From Bacillota bacterium (GTDB taxonomy: Bacteria; Bacillota; UBA4882; UBA10575): DNA of 64,000 nucleotides. Location of the stretch: contig DUOH01000049.1 of NCBI GenBank assembly GCA_012838955.1, forward strand, positions 1 to 64,000, in the 5' to 3' direction. The position numbers and the translations under genes are program-made. Under the pieces are notes generated by a model. It was given only the letters and a program-made list of their open reading frames with translations, was not told the origin of the DNA and did not search any database. Below are positions 16,934-24,987 of the stretch, piece by piece; positions within the stretch are counted from its first letter, which is position 1, and every line of letters begins with the position of its first letter.

Positions 16934-17311
16934 TTGACTACAGTAGACCGCTGGTTAATGGTAGCTCTGCTGATCCTTGGTTTAACACTGATGGGGTGGC
17001 GGGTGTGGGGGGATTCTTCCCGCTCTGCTCAGGTAGTGGTTACCGTTAACGGAGAAACAATACTGAATCTGGAATTATCCCCGAATCAGTCCGGCCGGTA
17101 CTTGATTCCATTGGAGCGCGGACAAGCCGTGCTTGAAGTCGATGACGGGGCGGTTAGGCTCCAAGACATGGAGGGGCTTTGTCCCCGTCGGATCTGCTCT
17201 CATACCGGGTGGATCAGGAAACAAGGCGAATCCATTCTCTGTGTGCCGAACAAGCTATTGATCCGGATTCTCGGGGCTGAAGGAGAGAGTGTCGATGCCC
17301 TCAGTAGATAA
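16934..17311 (+). CDS. NusG domain II-containing membrane-anchored protein
   Basis: One N-terminal membrane helix (LMVALLILGLTLMGW) is followed by a NusG_II-type domain ending in CPRRICSHTGWI and ILCVPNKLLIRI, the family hallmark with conserved cysteines. Such proteins occur in Firmicutes, often beside heptaprenyl synthesis (hepT) or electron-transport genes; no reaction is known. The 3' end overlaps the start of the methyltransferase gene by 23 bp, which suggests a common transcript. Confidence 0.8.
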   Translation: MTTVDRWLMVALLILGLTLMGWRVWGDSSRSAQVVVTVNGETILNLELSPNQSGRYLIPLERGQAVLEVDDGAVRLQDMEGLCPRRICSHTGWIRKQGESILCVPNKLLIRILGAEGESVDALSR

Positions 17312-18077
17312 GGATAGATATGAAGAAGGCTTAAGTTCTTATCAGGATTTTGCCTTGGTCTATGATGAAATGATGGCGGAGTTGCCCTACCCGGTGTGGG
17401 CTTCGTACGTGACAGCCCAGGCTGAACGGTACGGGATTGTCCAACCCGGTCCTGTGCTGGATCTGGCTTGCGGAACAGGAATTTTTCTGGAGCTCATGGC
17501 GGAACAGGGTTGGGACGGAACGGGGGTGGATCTTTCCTCATCCATGCTGGCGGTGGCGGAAGAGAGGTTGAGCAGGTTCCGGACCGAGCCCCGTTTATTC
17601 TGTCAGGATCTGCGGGAATTGGAGCTTACCGCGGAGTTTCCTTTAATTACTTGTCTTTGTGACAGTTTGAATTATATTACTTCCCCTCAGGATTTACAGG
17701 AGGTACTATCCAGGGTCAAAAAGCTCCTGTCACCACAGGGCGTTTTTATCGCCGACTTGAACTCCTGCTATAAGTATGCAAATATATTGGGAGACAATGT
17801 ATTTGCGGAGACTTATCAAAACTCGGCTTATATTTGGGTCAATACCTTTGACCAAAAGAGCGGAATCTGTCGAATGGAGTTGGATTTTTTTCTGCGGAAA
17901 AGAGGAGAGCTTTTTCGTCATTTCCACGAAACCCATATCCAAAAGGCATATTCTATAAATGACTTTGTTGACCTGGCCAAGAAGGCCGGTTTCTCTTCTA
18001 TTGAGGTGTTTGGGGCTTTTTCCTTTACTCCCCCCGCTCCGGACGAAGAAAGAATCTTCTTTTTATGTAGAGGTTAG
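17289..18077 (+). CDS. Class I SAM-dependent methyltransferase
   Basis: Motif I VLDLACGTG and the acidic end of strand 2 (GTGVDLS) form the S-adenosylmethionine pocket of a Rossmann-fold methyltransferase; LITCLCDSLNYI and the GVFIADLNSCYKY strand fit motifs IV-VI. The 262-residue length is normal. The N-terminal YQDFALVYDEMM is typical of the Methyltransf_25 group found in Bacillota. Substrate cannot be told. Start GTG 17,289 overlaps the preceding gene; ATG 17,295 is two codons later. Confidence 0.85.
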   Translation: MSMPSVDKDRYEEGLSSYQDFALVYDEMMAELPYPVWASYVTAQAERYGIVQPGPVLDLACGTGIFLELMAEQGWDGTGVDLSSSMLAVAEERLSRFRTEPRLFCQDLRELELTAEFPLITCLCDSLNYITSPQDLQEVLSRVKKLLSPQGVFIADLNSCYKYANILGDNVFAETYQNSAYIWVNTFDQKSGICRMELDFFLRKRGELFRHFHETHIQKAYSINDFVDLAKKAGFSSIEVFGAFSFTPPAPDEERIFFLCRG

Positions 18078-18149
18078 GGGCGTACTTCTCTTCGGGACAC
18101 TCTTCTTTGTCATCTGCATATAATGTAGGGGCGATGGGAGGGGACTGCC

Positions 18150-18422
18150 TTGATGGCCAAGACTTCGGAGTTGAGAGCCAGGGAAATAGTGAATATCCTG
18201 GATGGCAAGAAGATGGGGTACCCTACTGATCTGGAGATTGATCCGCACACCGGGAGAATTACGGCTTTGGTTGCGCCCGGCGTCGGCAAGCTTTTCTGGT
18301 TCTTCGGCAAGCATGAGGAGATCGTGATTCCTTGGAATAAGATTATCCGGATCGGCCAGGACGTAATCTTGGTTGAGCTCCCGGAGCATGCCGACGGCGC
18401 TTATATTGATTTGTCAAAGTAG
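18150..18422 (+). CDS. YlmC/YmxH-family PRC-barrel sporulation protein
   Basis: The 90-residue PRC-barrel (ELRAREIVNILDGKKMGY, DPHTGRITALVAPG, IPWNKIIRIGQDVILVE) is the YlmC/YmxH family, conserved in endospore formers and usually expressed during sporulation. Its molecular role is unknown. GGGAGGGG at 18,136-18,143 serves either TTG 18,150 or ATG 18,153. Confidence 0.88.
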   Translation: MMAKTSELRAREIVNILDGKKMGYPTDLEIDPHTGRITALVAPGVGKLFWFFGKHEEIVIPWNKIIRIGQDVILVELPEHADGAYIDLSK

Positions 18423-18461
18423 AGTGGATAGTCTCGAATGACTGAAATTTCCATTTGGGTA

Positions 18462-18489
18462 TTGCTTTTTTACTGGTTCATGGTACAAT
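18462..18489 (+). promoter_or_regulatory. Sigma-A promoter of the zinc-ribbon gene
   Basis: TTGCTT at 18,462-18,467, a 16-bp spacer and an extended TGG-TACAAT (TACAAT at 18,484-18,489) make a good promoter about 130 bp before the next gene. Confidence 0.6.
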
Positions 18490-18563
18490 TGAATCAGTGC
18501 CGTATACTTAGGGTTGCATGGGTTAGCAGATTCCCAGACTAGTCAAACCTCGCCTTCCATTCG

Positions 18564-18602
18564 TAGCCCAAAGGAAAAAGGCAAATCAGGCCCTTTGGGC
18601 TA
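18564..18602 (+). promoter_or_regulatory. Leader hairpin next to the ribosome-binding site
   Basis: TAGCCCAAAGG (18,564-18,574) and CCTTTGGGCTA (18,592-18,602) form an 11-bp perfect stem with a 17-nt loop. The stem ends exactly where the strong TAGGAGGAGG site begins, and no T-tract follows, so it is more likely a translational or mRNA-stability element than a terminator. Confidence 0.5.
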
Positions 18603-18620
18603 TAGGAGGAGGATTTTTTT

Positions 18621-18899
18621 ATGTATCAAGACAAGACTTTGGTCTGTAAAGAGTGCGGTCAGGAGTTTACTTTTTCCGCCAGTGAGCAAGAGTTTTATGC
18701 TTCCAAAGGTTTTCAGAACGAACCCGGGCGGTGTTCGGCTTGCCGTGCAGCCAGAAAGCAACAACAGGGATTTGGGAGAAGAGAGCGGCAGATGTATTCC
18801 GCAATTTGCGCCGAATGCGGCCAGGAGACCCAAGTTCCTTTCAAACCGACCGGAGAGAAACCTGTTTACTGTCGTGAGTGCTATCAGACGAGAAGGTAA
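18621..18899 (+). CDS. Small double zinc-ribbon protein
   Basis: The 92-residue protein has two zinc-binding pairs of CxxC: CKEC...CSAC in the first half and CAEC...CREC in the second. The first half (LVCKECGQEFTF.ASEQEFYA.KGF..EP.RC) is the zinc-ribbon family widespread in Firmicutes and Chloroflexi, often highly expressed and of unknown function. It has its own promoter, a leader hairpin and a strong ribosome-binding site, so it is probably a monocistronic, abundant product. A terminator follows at 18,948. Confidence 0.85.
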   Translation: MYQDKTLVCKECGQEFTFSASEQEFYASKGFQNEPGRCSACRAARKQQQGFGRRERQMYSAICAECGQETQVPFKPTGEKPVYCRECYQTRR

Positions 18900-18947
18900 T
18901 TAAGGGTATAATCATTAGGCGCGTATGCGTGTTACGAAGGTTATGGA

Positions 18948-18973
18948 AAGGCCCCAGTATGGGGCCTTTTTTT
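18948..18973 (+). terminator. Terminator of the zinc-ribbon gene
   Basis: AAGGCCCC and GGGGCCTT form an 8-bp stem with a 5-nt loop, followed by seven T. Confidence 0.92.
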
Positions 18974-19263
18974 AGCGGTCCTTCTCAAGCAGGTTGTCCA
19001 GCATGGGGCCGGGGTAGATCCACCCTACCAGGAAAAACCCAGGAGGGAAGGTCTGGGTGAGTCGGCCGATTCATAAACCGGAGAGTCCGGCGATTAGCCT
19101 GTCCAATCCGATGCGCCGCACGATAGCATACCATCGGCCTTCGGCACGGGTCCATGCAGGCTCTTCCTTCAGCTTGCAGAAAAGATCATCATGGAGGGGG
19201 GATTGCGTTCTATGAAGGATAATATAGTTTAATGTAGAACGATAATTACAAAGAAGGGCGGGG
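18972..19263 (-). other. Gene-poor stretch with a possible minus-strand remnant
   Basis: No good gene covers 18,974-19,288. On the minus strand one frame is open from about 19,263 to a TAA at 18,972-18,974 except for one in-frame TGA near 19,076; it reads as plausible protein (for example EGRWYAIVRRIGLDRL and PGFFLVGWIYPGPMLDN) but matches nothing I know and has no start with a ribosome-binding site. It may be the decayed end of a gene. Confidence 0.25.
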
Positions 19264-19288
19264 CCCTAAAACAGGGGAGCGAAGTAAG

Positions 19289-19957
19289 ATGGAGCCGGTT
19301 GTTTATGATTTTCATACCCATACCTACCTAAGTGACGGAGTATTGAGCCCCATTGAGTTGATTCGTTTTGCCATGGTGAGGGGCTATGGCGCAATCGCCG
19401 TCACTGATCATGTTTCTGCGGCTACTATGGAAAGAGTACTCAGGGAAGTAAGGGCCGATTGCAAATTGGCTGAAGAGTATTGGGGAGTGACCGCCATTTG
19501 CGGGGTAGAATTAACCAATATTCCAGCCGGATCTGTACGCTCTTTGGCCCGGAGAGCCCGGGAGCTGGGCGCGGAGATTGTGGTGGTGCACGGGGAGACC
19601 ATAGCGGAACCGGTCGAACCCGGAACTAACCTGGCGGCCGTCTCCACACCGGAGGTGGACATTTTGGCCCACCCGGGTCTGCTCACGGAGAAAGAAGCAA
19701 AGCTTGCTCGGGAGAATGGCGTGTATTTAGAGCTCTCTTCCAGGAGGGGTCACTCCTTGACCAATGGGCATGTGGCGAAGCTTGCGGCACGCTGCGGAGC
19801 GCCTCTCTTGATCAACTCGGATGCCCATGAACCTGCGGATTTGCATACCACGGAGTACCTCCGGAAGGTAGCGGAAGGCGCCGGGTTAACTTCAGACGAG
19901 ATCTTGCAGGCAAGCAGAGAGAACCCTCAAGTATTGCTGAAAAAGATCCGTCCGTAG
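19289..19957 (+). CDS. PHP-domain metal-dependent phosphoesterase
   Basis: PHP enzymes use a trinuclear metal centre for phosphoester hydrolysis. The ligands are visible: DFHTHTYLSDG (motif I), AVTDH (motif II), GVELTN (motif III), VDILAHPG and INSDAHEP (motif IV). The 222-residue length and HTHTYLSDGVLSP opening match a group annotated as histidinol-phosphatase-like; no histidine genes lie nearby, so the substrate is open. ATG 19,289 follows AGGGGAG. Confidence 0.85.
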   Translation: MEPVVYDFHTHTYLSDGVLSPIELIRFAMVRGYGAIAVTDHVSAATMERVLREVRADCKLAEEYWGVTAICGVELTNIPAGSVRSLARRARELGAEIVVVHGETIAEPVEPGTNLAAVSTPEVDILAHPGLLTEKEAKLARENGVYLELSSRRGHSLTNGHVAKLAARCGAPLLINSDAHEPADLHTTEYLRKVAEGAGLTSDEILQASRENPQVLLKKIRP

Positions 19958-19998
19958 CTTGTCATGCATGGAAAGCCGTTATATAATGGGGGGATTCC

Positions 19999-21210
19999 AT
20001 GAAAAAGAGATTGGTCTCATGCGGAGTTATTTTTGTATTGGTTCTGTTGTTATTACCTGCATACAGTCTGGGGTCGGAAGTGGAAGAAAACTGGCCGGAG
20101 ATGGAGTTCGATGAGGAGTTTGAGTGGGAAGAAGCAGCGGATTACCGGCCGGAAGCGGATAGTTTCCATACGGAACTGGTCCGGGGGGTCATCCTCAAGG
20201 TGATAGAGGAGAAGGAAGAGGCTGATCCGTTTACTAACGAGACAATACGTAATCAAACATTATACGTGCGAATAACTTCCGGCGCTTTTAAAGGGAAAGA
20301 GATTGAAGCTTATAACCACGGGGTCAGTAATCCGGCTTTTCAGATCAATGTCACCGAAGGCAGCCGGGTGATTCTGGCCTTAGAGATGGAAAACGGTGAA
20401 ATTGTCCAGACCTATATCGCCGATTATCTCAGGGAGCCGCAGGTATATACCTTGGCTGCGTTCTTCGTCATCCTGCTGTTGGCGATCGGGTGGCGAAAAG
20501 GCGCCAAAGCTCTCTGTTCACTCCTTATTACCCTGGTTTTAGTCTGGTGGGTCTTGATTCCCGGATTATTAAAAGGTTATAACCCGGTTATCTATACGGT
20601 GGCTGTGGCTACGGTGGCCACAGCGATAACCATGTTTACAGTAGCCGGATTCGGCTGGAAGAGTATTGCCGCTTCCTTGGGAACCATAGCCGGTGTGGGG
20701 GTGGCCGGCGCTTTGGCCTTGCTTATGGGTAAAGCCGCGCACTTGACGGGTTTCGGTAATGAAGAGGCTGTGATGCTTTTATATCTCCCTAATGATGTGC
20801 AACTTGATATTCAGGGACTGCTGTTTGCCGGAATTATCATCGGCGCGCTGGGCGCGGTGATGGATGTTGGGATGTCAATCGCGTCCGCGGTGGAGGAGGT
20901 AAAAACGGTCAACCCGGAGCTGGGTTTGGAGTCTCTGATTAAATCCGGGCTGAATGTGGGGAGAGACATCATCGGTACCATGTCAAATACCTTGATTCTG
21001 GCCTATACGGGAAGTTCCGTGTCCTTATTACTAATCCTCATGGCTTATGAAGAATCGTTCTTGAAAATGATTAACCTGGATATGATCGCCTCTGAGATCG
21101 TGCGGGCTTTATCCGGCAGTATCGGCATGGTTTTAGCAGTACCGATTACTGCGGTGATCGCCGGTTTCCTATATGGCTATGGCGCCAAAAAACCAAAAGA
21201 GGCTGCTTAA
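19999..21210 (+). CDS. YibE/F-family membrane protein
   Basis: A signal peptide is followed by an acidic extracellular segment (to about residue 45), a beta-rich domain (TLYVRITSGAFKGKEIEAYNHG) and six or seven membrane helices from residue 150 onward with the YibE/F signature GALGAVMDVGMSIASA. The family is common in Firmicutes; transport of an unknown solute has been proposed but not shown. A strong terminator follows at once. Confidence 0.85.
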   Translation: MKKRLVSCGVIFVLVLLLLPAYSLGSEVEENWPEMEFDEEFEWEEAADYRPEADSFHTELVRGVILKVIEEKEEADPFTNETIRNQTLYVRITSGAFKGKEIEAYNHGVSNPAFQINVTEGSRVILALEMENGEIVQTYIADYLREPQVYTLAAFFVILLLAIGWRKGAKALCSLLITLVLVWWVLIPGLLKGYNPVIYTVAVATVATAITMFTVAGFGWKSIAASLGTIAGVGVAGALALLMGKAAHLTGFGNEEAVMLLYLPNDVQLDIQGLLFAGIIIGALGAVMDVGMSIASAVEEVKTVNPELGLESLIKSGLNVGRDIIGTMSNTLILAYTGSSVSLLLILMAYEESFLKMINLDMIASEIVRALSGSIGMVLAVPITAVIAGFLYGYGAKKPKEAA

Positions 21211-21229
21211 ATAGAGCCTCTTTTTTTTT
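21195..21229 (+). terminator. Terminator of the yibE/F-like gene
   Basis: AAAAGAGGCT and AGCCTCTTTT pair around a 10-nt loop that includes the stop codon region, followed by nine T. Confidence 0.9.
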
Positions 21230-21238
21230 CGTCCCGGC

Positions 21239-21958
21239 TTAATTGCTCTCCTGGCCTTGCTGCCGGTTTCTTCTTCTTTTCTTATTTATATCCCAAGGCA
21301 ACAATGTCTTCCACCGGACTTGGGTCAGCAGTTCTTGCAGGGTCTCGGTAATCTCTTGATACAGTTCCCAGCGGGCATGCTTCAGCCTTTGGCTGATGGC
21401 GGCTTGCGTGACTCCTAAAGACGCGGCGATCTCCACCTGGGTTAATCCTCTTTTTACCAATTTAATGGCGTCGCGGTGCGCCTCGCTCCAGTTATTTCTC
21501 AGATTGCTTTCTATGTAAAACAAGGTATTAACCATCTTCGTTAAGAAGGGTGACGGTAAACGCACTGCCACATCTCGCTCTCCGACGCTTGCGGCCTTTA
21601 ATGCCCGATTGACGATTCTAAGTAGCGGGCCGTCCACTTCAGCGGTTTCGTAATTTAGATTTTTAGTCAGGGTGCCGATACCCAGCGCGTATCTAGGACA
21701 GGCCGCGTACAACTCTAAATCGACATACTGAATAAGCTCAGTAAACCTCCAGGCATCCTGGATCTGTAAAAAGCCCGTGATCTCCGCGGATTTGAGCCTA
21801 AACGGGTTGACCAGGGAGCTTCCGAATGCTTGATTCAGATCTTCGATGAAGCCAGGCAGCTGTGTTGCTTGGGGGGCGGCGGATAAGAGCTCAGCCTTTT
21901 TTAGCTGGATTTTTACTCCGGCATAAAGTGTTGGGGGCATTTTATCCTCCTCGACCAT
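21239..21958 (-). CDS. SatD-like protein with C-terminal helix-turn-helix
   Basis: The 239-residue product starts with a SatD-type domain (YAGVKIQLKKAELL, LKSAEITGFLQIQDAW, YALGIGTLTKN) and ends with a clear helix-turn-helix (LTQVEIAASLGVTQAAISQRL) near residues 170-195. SatD-family proteins are thought to act in regulation or stress and are poorly characterised. The gene converges on the yibE/F-like gene and diverges from the GH94 gene. The start ATG 21,958 is preceded by GGAGG on the minus strand. Confidence 0.65.
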   Translation of the reverse strand: MVEEDKMPPTLYAGVKIQLKKAELLSAAPQATQLPGFIEDLNQAFGSSLVNPFRLKSAEITGFLQIQDAWRFTELIQYVDLELYAACPRYALGIGTLTKNLNYETAEVDGPLLRIVNRALKAASVGERDVAVRLPSPFLTKMVNTLFYIESNLRNNWSEAHRDAIKLVKRGLTQVEIAASLGVTQAAISQRLKHARWELYQEITETLQELLTQVRWKTLLPWDINKKRRRNRQQGQESN

Positions 21959-22274
21959 TCATTTCCCGCGTCCGCTACAGACAAGCGGACGCGTTTGCGG
22001 TCTACTTTGATTTATATATTTCGCATTTTCTTATAATAATCCTTCATTATAAGGAGTCACTCTAATGTTTTTTTCAGTCTGCTGAAATTTTTCTGCCTGA
22101 TATTTCTCTCCCAGTTCTCTCCGGTCTTAGTGTCTATAAAAGTTCAATCTGTCGGTGGGCTGATCTATATGTTATAATGACTAAAATTTTGATTATAATG
22201 GCATAACTGTGTGAGTCATCCGTAGAGAACAGAGGTCCTCACCGATAATACGCAGTACTTTAAGGAGGAGAATC
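21959..22274. promoter_or_regulatory. Divergent intergenic region with candidate -10 boxes
   Basis: Between the divergent SatD-like and GH94 genes lie two TATAAT boxes on the plus strand: an extended one, TG-T-TATAAT ending at 22,178, and a second at 22,194-22,199. Neither has a good -35. The GH94 ribosome-binding site is AAGGAGGAG before ATG 22,275. No coding sequence was seen. Confidence 0.35.
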
Positions 22275-24644
22275 ATGGTAGAGAAGGGCAAATACGGTTA
22301 TTTTGATCAAGAAAAAAGGGAGTATGTTGTGACTGAACCGAAGACCCCCACACCATGGATTAACTATCTCGGAGACGGGGAATATGGAGGAATAGTCTCA
22401 AACACCGGAGGTGGTTACAGTTTTGACTGTGACCCTCGATATAAACGGGTTCTAAGGTATCGTTATAATTCAATTCCCGAGGATCAACCCGGGAGATACA
22501 TATATATTCGCGACGATGAAACCGGAGAGGTCTGGTCCGCCACTTGGCAACCGGTGAAAGCCGAGTATGACCAGTATAAATGTCGCCACGGTCTGGGTTA
22601 TACAGTTATTTCCCAGCAACACTCCGGGATCAACAGTGAAGTGACTTACTTTGTCCCGACCGGCAAAAAAATGGAGTTTTGGTGGCTGAAATTAAAGAAC
22701 AACAGTACACGTCCACGTAAACTGAGTATCTTTTCTTATGCGGAATTCTGTTTCTTTGACGCTGTTAAGGACCAGCAGAACGTGGACTGGGTACAACAGA
22801 TCCAACAAGGAGATTATGAAGACGGCTTCATTTTTTGGAATGCTTTCATGAAAACCTGGGAGTACATCTTCTTCACCGCCAATCAGCCGGCCCACTCCTT
22901 TGATACCAGCAGAGAGAGGTTTATCGGTCGTTATCGTGACCTTAGTCTACCTTTGGCCGTGGAAAACGGAGAGTGCGGTAACAGCCTGGCTCGGCGTGGA
23001 AACGGCGTAGGCGCGCTCTGCCATAAATTCGTGCTTCCGCCCAATGGTGAAGAGGAAGTTGTGTATGCCCTGGGTGTTACGGCAGAGAAGGAACAGTGCA
23101 AAGCAGAGGTGAAGCCTATCTGCCGGCCGGAGGTTGTGCGGGATTTGTTTATGGATTTACATAATTACTGGGAACGTTTTTTAGCCTCGTTGCAGGTGGA
23201 AACGGCAGAACCTGCGGTTAATCTGTTGCTGAATACCTGGAATCCCTATCAGTGTAAGACTACGTTTAATTGGTCCAGATTTGTTTCTCTGTACCAATTG
23301 GGGATCAGCAGAGGAATGGGGTTGCGGGACAGCGCCCAGGACGTCCTGGGCGTGGTGCATGCCGTACCCGATCAAGCCCGGGAGTTATTGGTTAAGTTGC
23401 TGAAGTGTCAATTCGCCGATGGCCACGCTTATCATCTTTTTTATCCGTTGACCGGCGAGGGTGGCTTAGGTGAAGCGGAGGGCGGCAAGTATAATTGGTA
23501 TTCCGATGATCATCTGTGGCTGATTGAAGCTACTGTAGCGTATCTGAAGGAAACAGGTGATTTTGCCTTCCTGGACTCAAAAGTGCCCTTTACCGAGGAG
23601 GGAGAAGCAGGAACAGTCTGGGAGCATCTGCAAAAGGCAGTGGAATTTACCGCCAAGCACCTTGGTGAGCATGGGCTTCCTTTAAGTGGGTTTGCCGATT
23701 GGAACGACACCCTAAACCTGGATAAAGGGGTTGGCCGCGCTGAATCGGTCTGGACCGGCATGCTTTATTGCCGCGCCCTGAACCTCATGATTGAACTCTC
23801 CAACTTCCTGGGGAAAGAAGCGGAGTCTGTCAAGTATTCCAAGTTGTATGCGGAGATGAAGACAGCCATTAATACCCATGCCTGGGACGGCCAGTGGTAT
23901 CTACGGGCGTTTGACGATTGGGGAGAAAAAGTAGGTTCCAAAACACAGAGCGAGGGTCAGATCTATTTGAACGCCCAAACCTGGGCGGTGATCTCCGGGA
24001 TTGCCGAGGAGGAGAGGGCGCAGACCGCCATCGATAAGGCCAATGAGCTTTTGGGGACGGAGTATGGGTTTGTCCTGGTTTACCCGGCCTATAAAGCCCA
24101 TGACCCACGTAGAGGAGGCATTACCACCTATCCGCCAGGGGCTAAAGAGAACGGCGGTATTTTCGTGCATACCAATCCCTGGCTGATTATGGCCGAATTA
24201 TTGCTGGGGCGAAAGAATGAAGCTTATGAACATTATCTACGGATCGTTCCCATCTTCAAGAATGACTTGGCCGATCTGCATGAAGTGGAGCCGTACGTTT
24301 ACTGTCAGAATATTTTAGGCAAGGAACATCCGCAGTTTGGCTTGGGCAGGAACTCCTGGCTGACCGGGACCGCTTCCTGGGCATATGTAGTGGCCACCCA
24401 GTATCTGCTGGGTATTCGCCCGGATTATGATGGGTTGATTCTTGATCCGCGTGTTCCCGACCACTGGGATCGCTTTAAGGTACACAGAGTATTCCGGGGG
24501 AAAGAATTGGAGATCACCTATAACCGGGCGGGTGATGGGGAACGTGGCATATACGTGAATGGTGAATTCATCGGTGATCTGCGTAAGATTCCTTTGAGCC
24601 GCTTGGAGAAGAGTGATCGCCTCTCCGTAGAGGTGAGATTCTAA
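22275..24644 (+). CDS. GH94 disaccharide phosphorylase (cellobiose or chitobiose type)
   Basis: GH94 enzymes split beta-1,4-disaccharides with phosphate to give a sugar 1-phosphate, saving ATP. The 789-residue length and the opening KYGYFDQEKREYVVT, PTPWINYLG, SNTGGGYSF, PGRYIYIRDDETG are the cellobiose/chitobiose phosphorylase pattern. The DWND motif with the catalytic acid is at 475-478 in a ADWNDTLNL context, and ENGGIFVHTNPW and SWLTGTASWAY are conserved C-terminal stretches. Cellobiose and N,N'-diacetylchitobiose activities cannot be separated by eye. Cytoplasmic: no signal peptide. No sugar transporter adjoins it; it is flanked by its own terminator. Confidence 0.9.
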   Translation: MVEKGKYGYFDQEKREYVVTEPKTPTPWINYLGDGEYGGIVSNTGGGYSFDCDPRYKRVLRYRYNSIPEDQPGRYIYIRDDETGEVWSATWQPVKAEYDQYKCRHGLGYTVISQQHSGINSEVTYFVPTGKKMEFWWLKLKNNSTRPRKLSIFSYAEFCFFDAVKDQQNVDWVQQIQQGDYEDGFIFWNAFMKTWEYIFFTANQPAHSFDTSRERFIGRYRDLSLPLAVENGECGNSLARRGNGVGALCHKFVLPPNGEEEVVYALGVTAEKEQCKAEVKPICRPEVVRDLFMDLHNYWERFLASLQVETAEPAVNLLLNTWNPYQCKTTFNWSRFVSLYQLGISRGMGLRDSAQDVLGVVHAVPDQARELLVKLLKCQFADGHAYHLFYPLTGEGGLGEAEGGKYNWYSDDHLWLIEATVAYLKETGDFAFLDSKVPFTEEGEAGTVWEHLQKAVEFTAKHLGEHGLPLSGFADWNDTLNLDKGVGRAESVWTGMLYCRALNLMIELSNFLGKEAESVKYSKLYAEMKTAINTHAWDGQWYLRAFDDWGEKVGSKTQSEGQIYLNAQTWAVISGIAEEERAQTAIDKANELLGTEYGFVLVYPAYKAHDPRRGGITTYPPGAKENGGIFVHTNPWLIMAELLLGRKNEAYEHYLRIVPIFKNDLADLHEVEPYVYCQNILGKEHPQFGLGRNSWLTGTASWAYVVATQYLLGIRPDYDGLILDPRVPDHWDRFKVHRVFRGKELEITYNRAGDGERGIYVNGEFIGDLRKIPLSRLEKSDRLSVEVRF

Positions 24645-24710
24645 TTCACACCACGGATACGGGTTTTTGCCCATGTTTTCACCTGTAGCGCGCCTGTATT
24701 CGCTGGCGTA

Positions 24711-24745
24711 AACAGCCTGTTGGCTAGAGAAGCCGACAGGCTGTT
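24711..24745 (+). terminator. Terminator after the GH94 gene
   Basis: AACAGCCTGTTGGCT (24,711-24,725) and AGCCGACAGGCTGTT (24,731-24,745) form a 15-bp stem with a 5-nt loop, followed by TTGG. Confidence 0.8.
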
Positions 24746-24900
24746 TTGGTGTGTGCGCCCGGCATAGGCGTGAACTAATCGATGAAAGCTTGTAATCCGC
24801 CCTGGTAGTGGGAGAGGCCTCGCTGAAGACCAAGGGTGTCTACTGCGGGGTGGAAGCTGAAAACCATACATGCTGATGATTTGTAGGTAAAAATAAGGTT

Positions 24901-24925
24901 AAATCCGCCTGCCAAGGCGGGTTTT
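24901..24925 (+). terminator. Small terminator-like hairpin before the malic enzyme gene
   Basis: CCGCCT and AGGCGG pair around GCCA with TTTT following, 63 bp before the malic enzyme start. Nothing coding was seen between 24,645 and 24,987; this may be a second terminator or an attenuator. Confidence 0.45.
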
Positions 24926-24987
24926 ACAAAGGAGTCTCCGGTTTTGTTGCGAAAATTCATAATGATAGATTGCTGGAGAGGTTGTGG

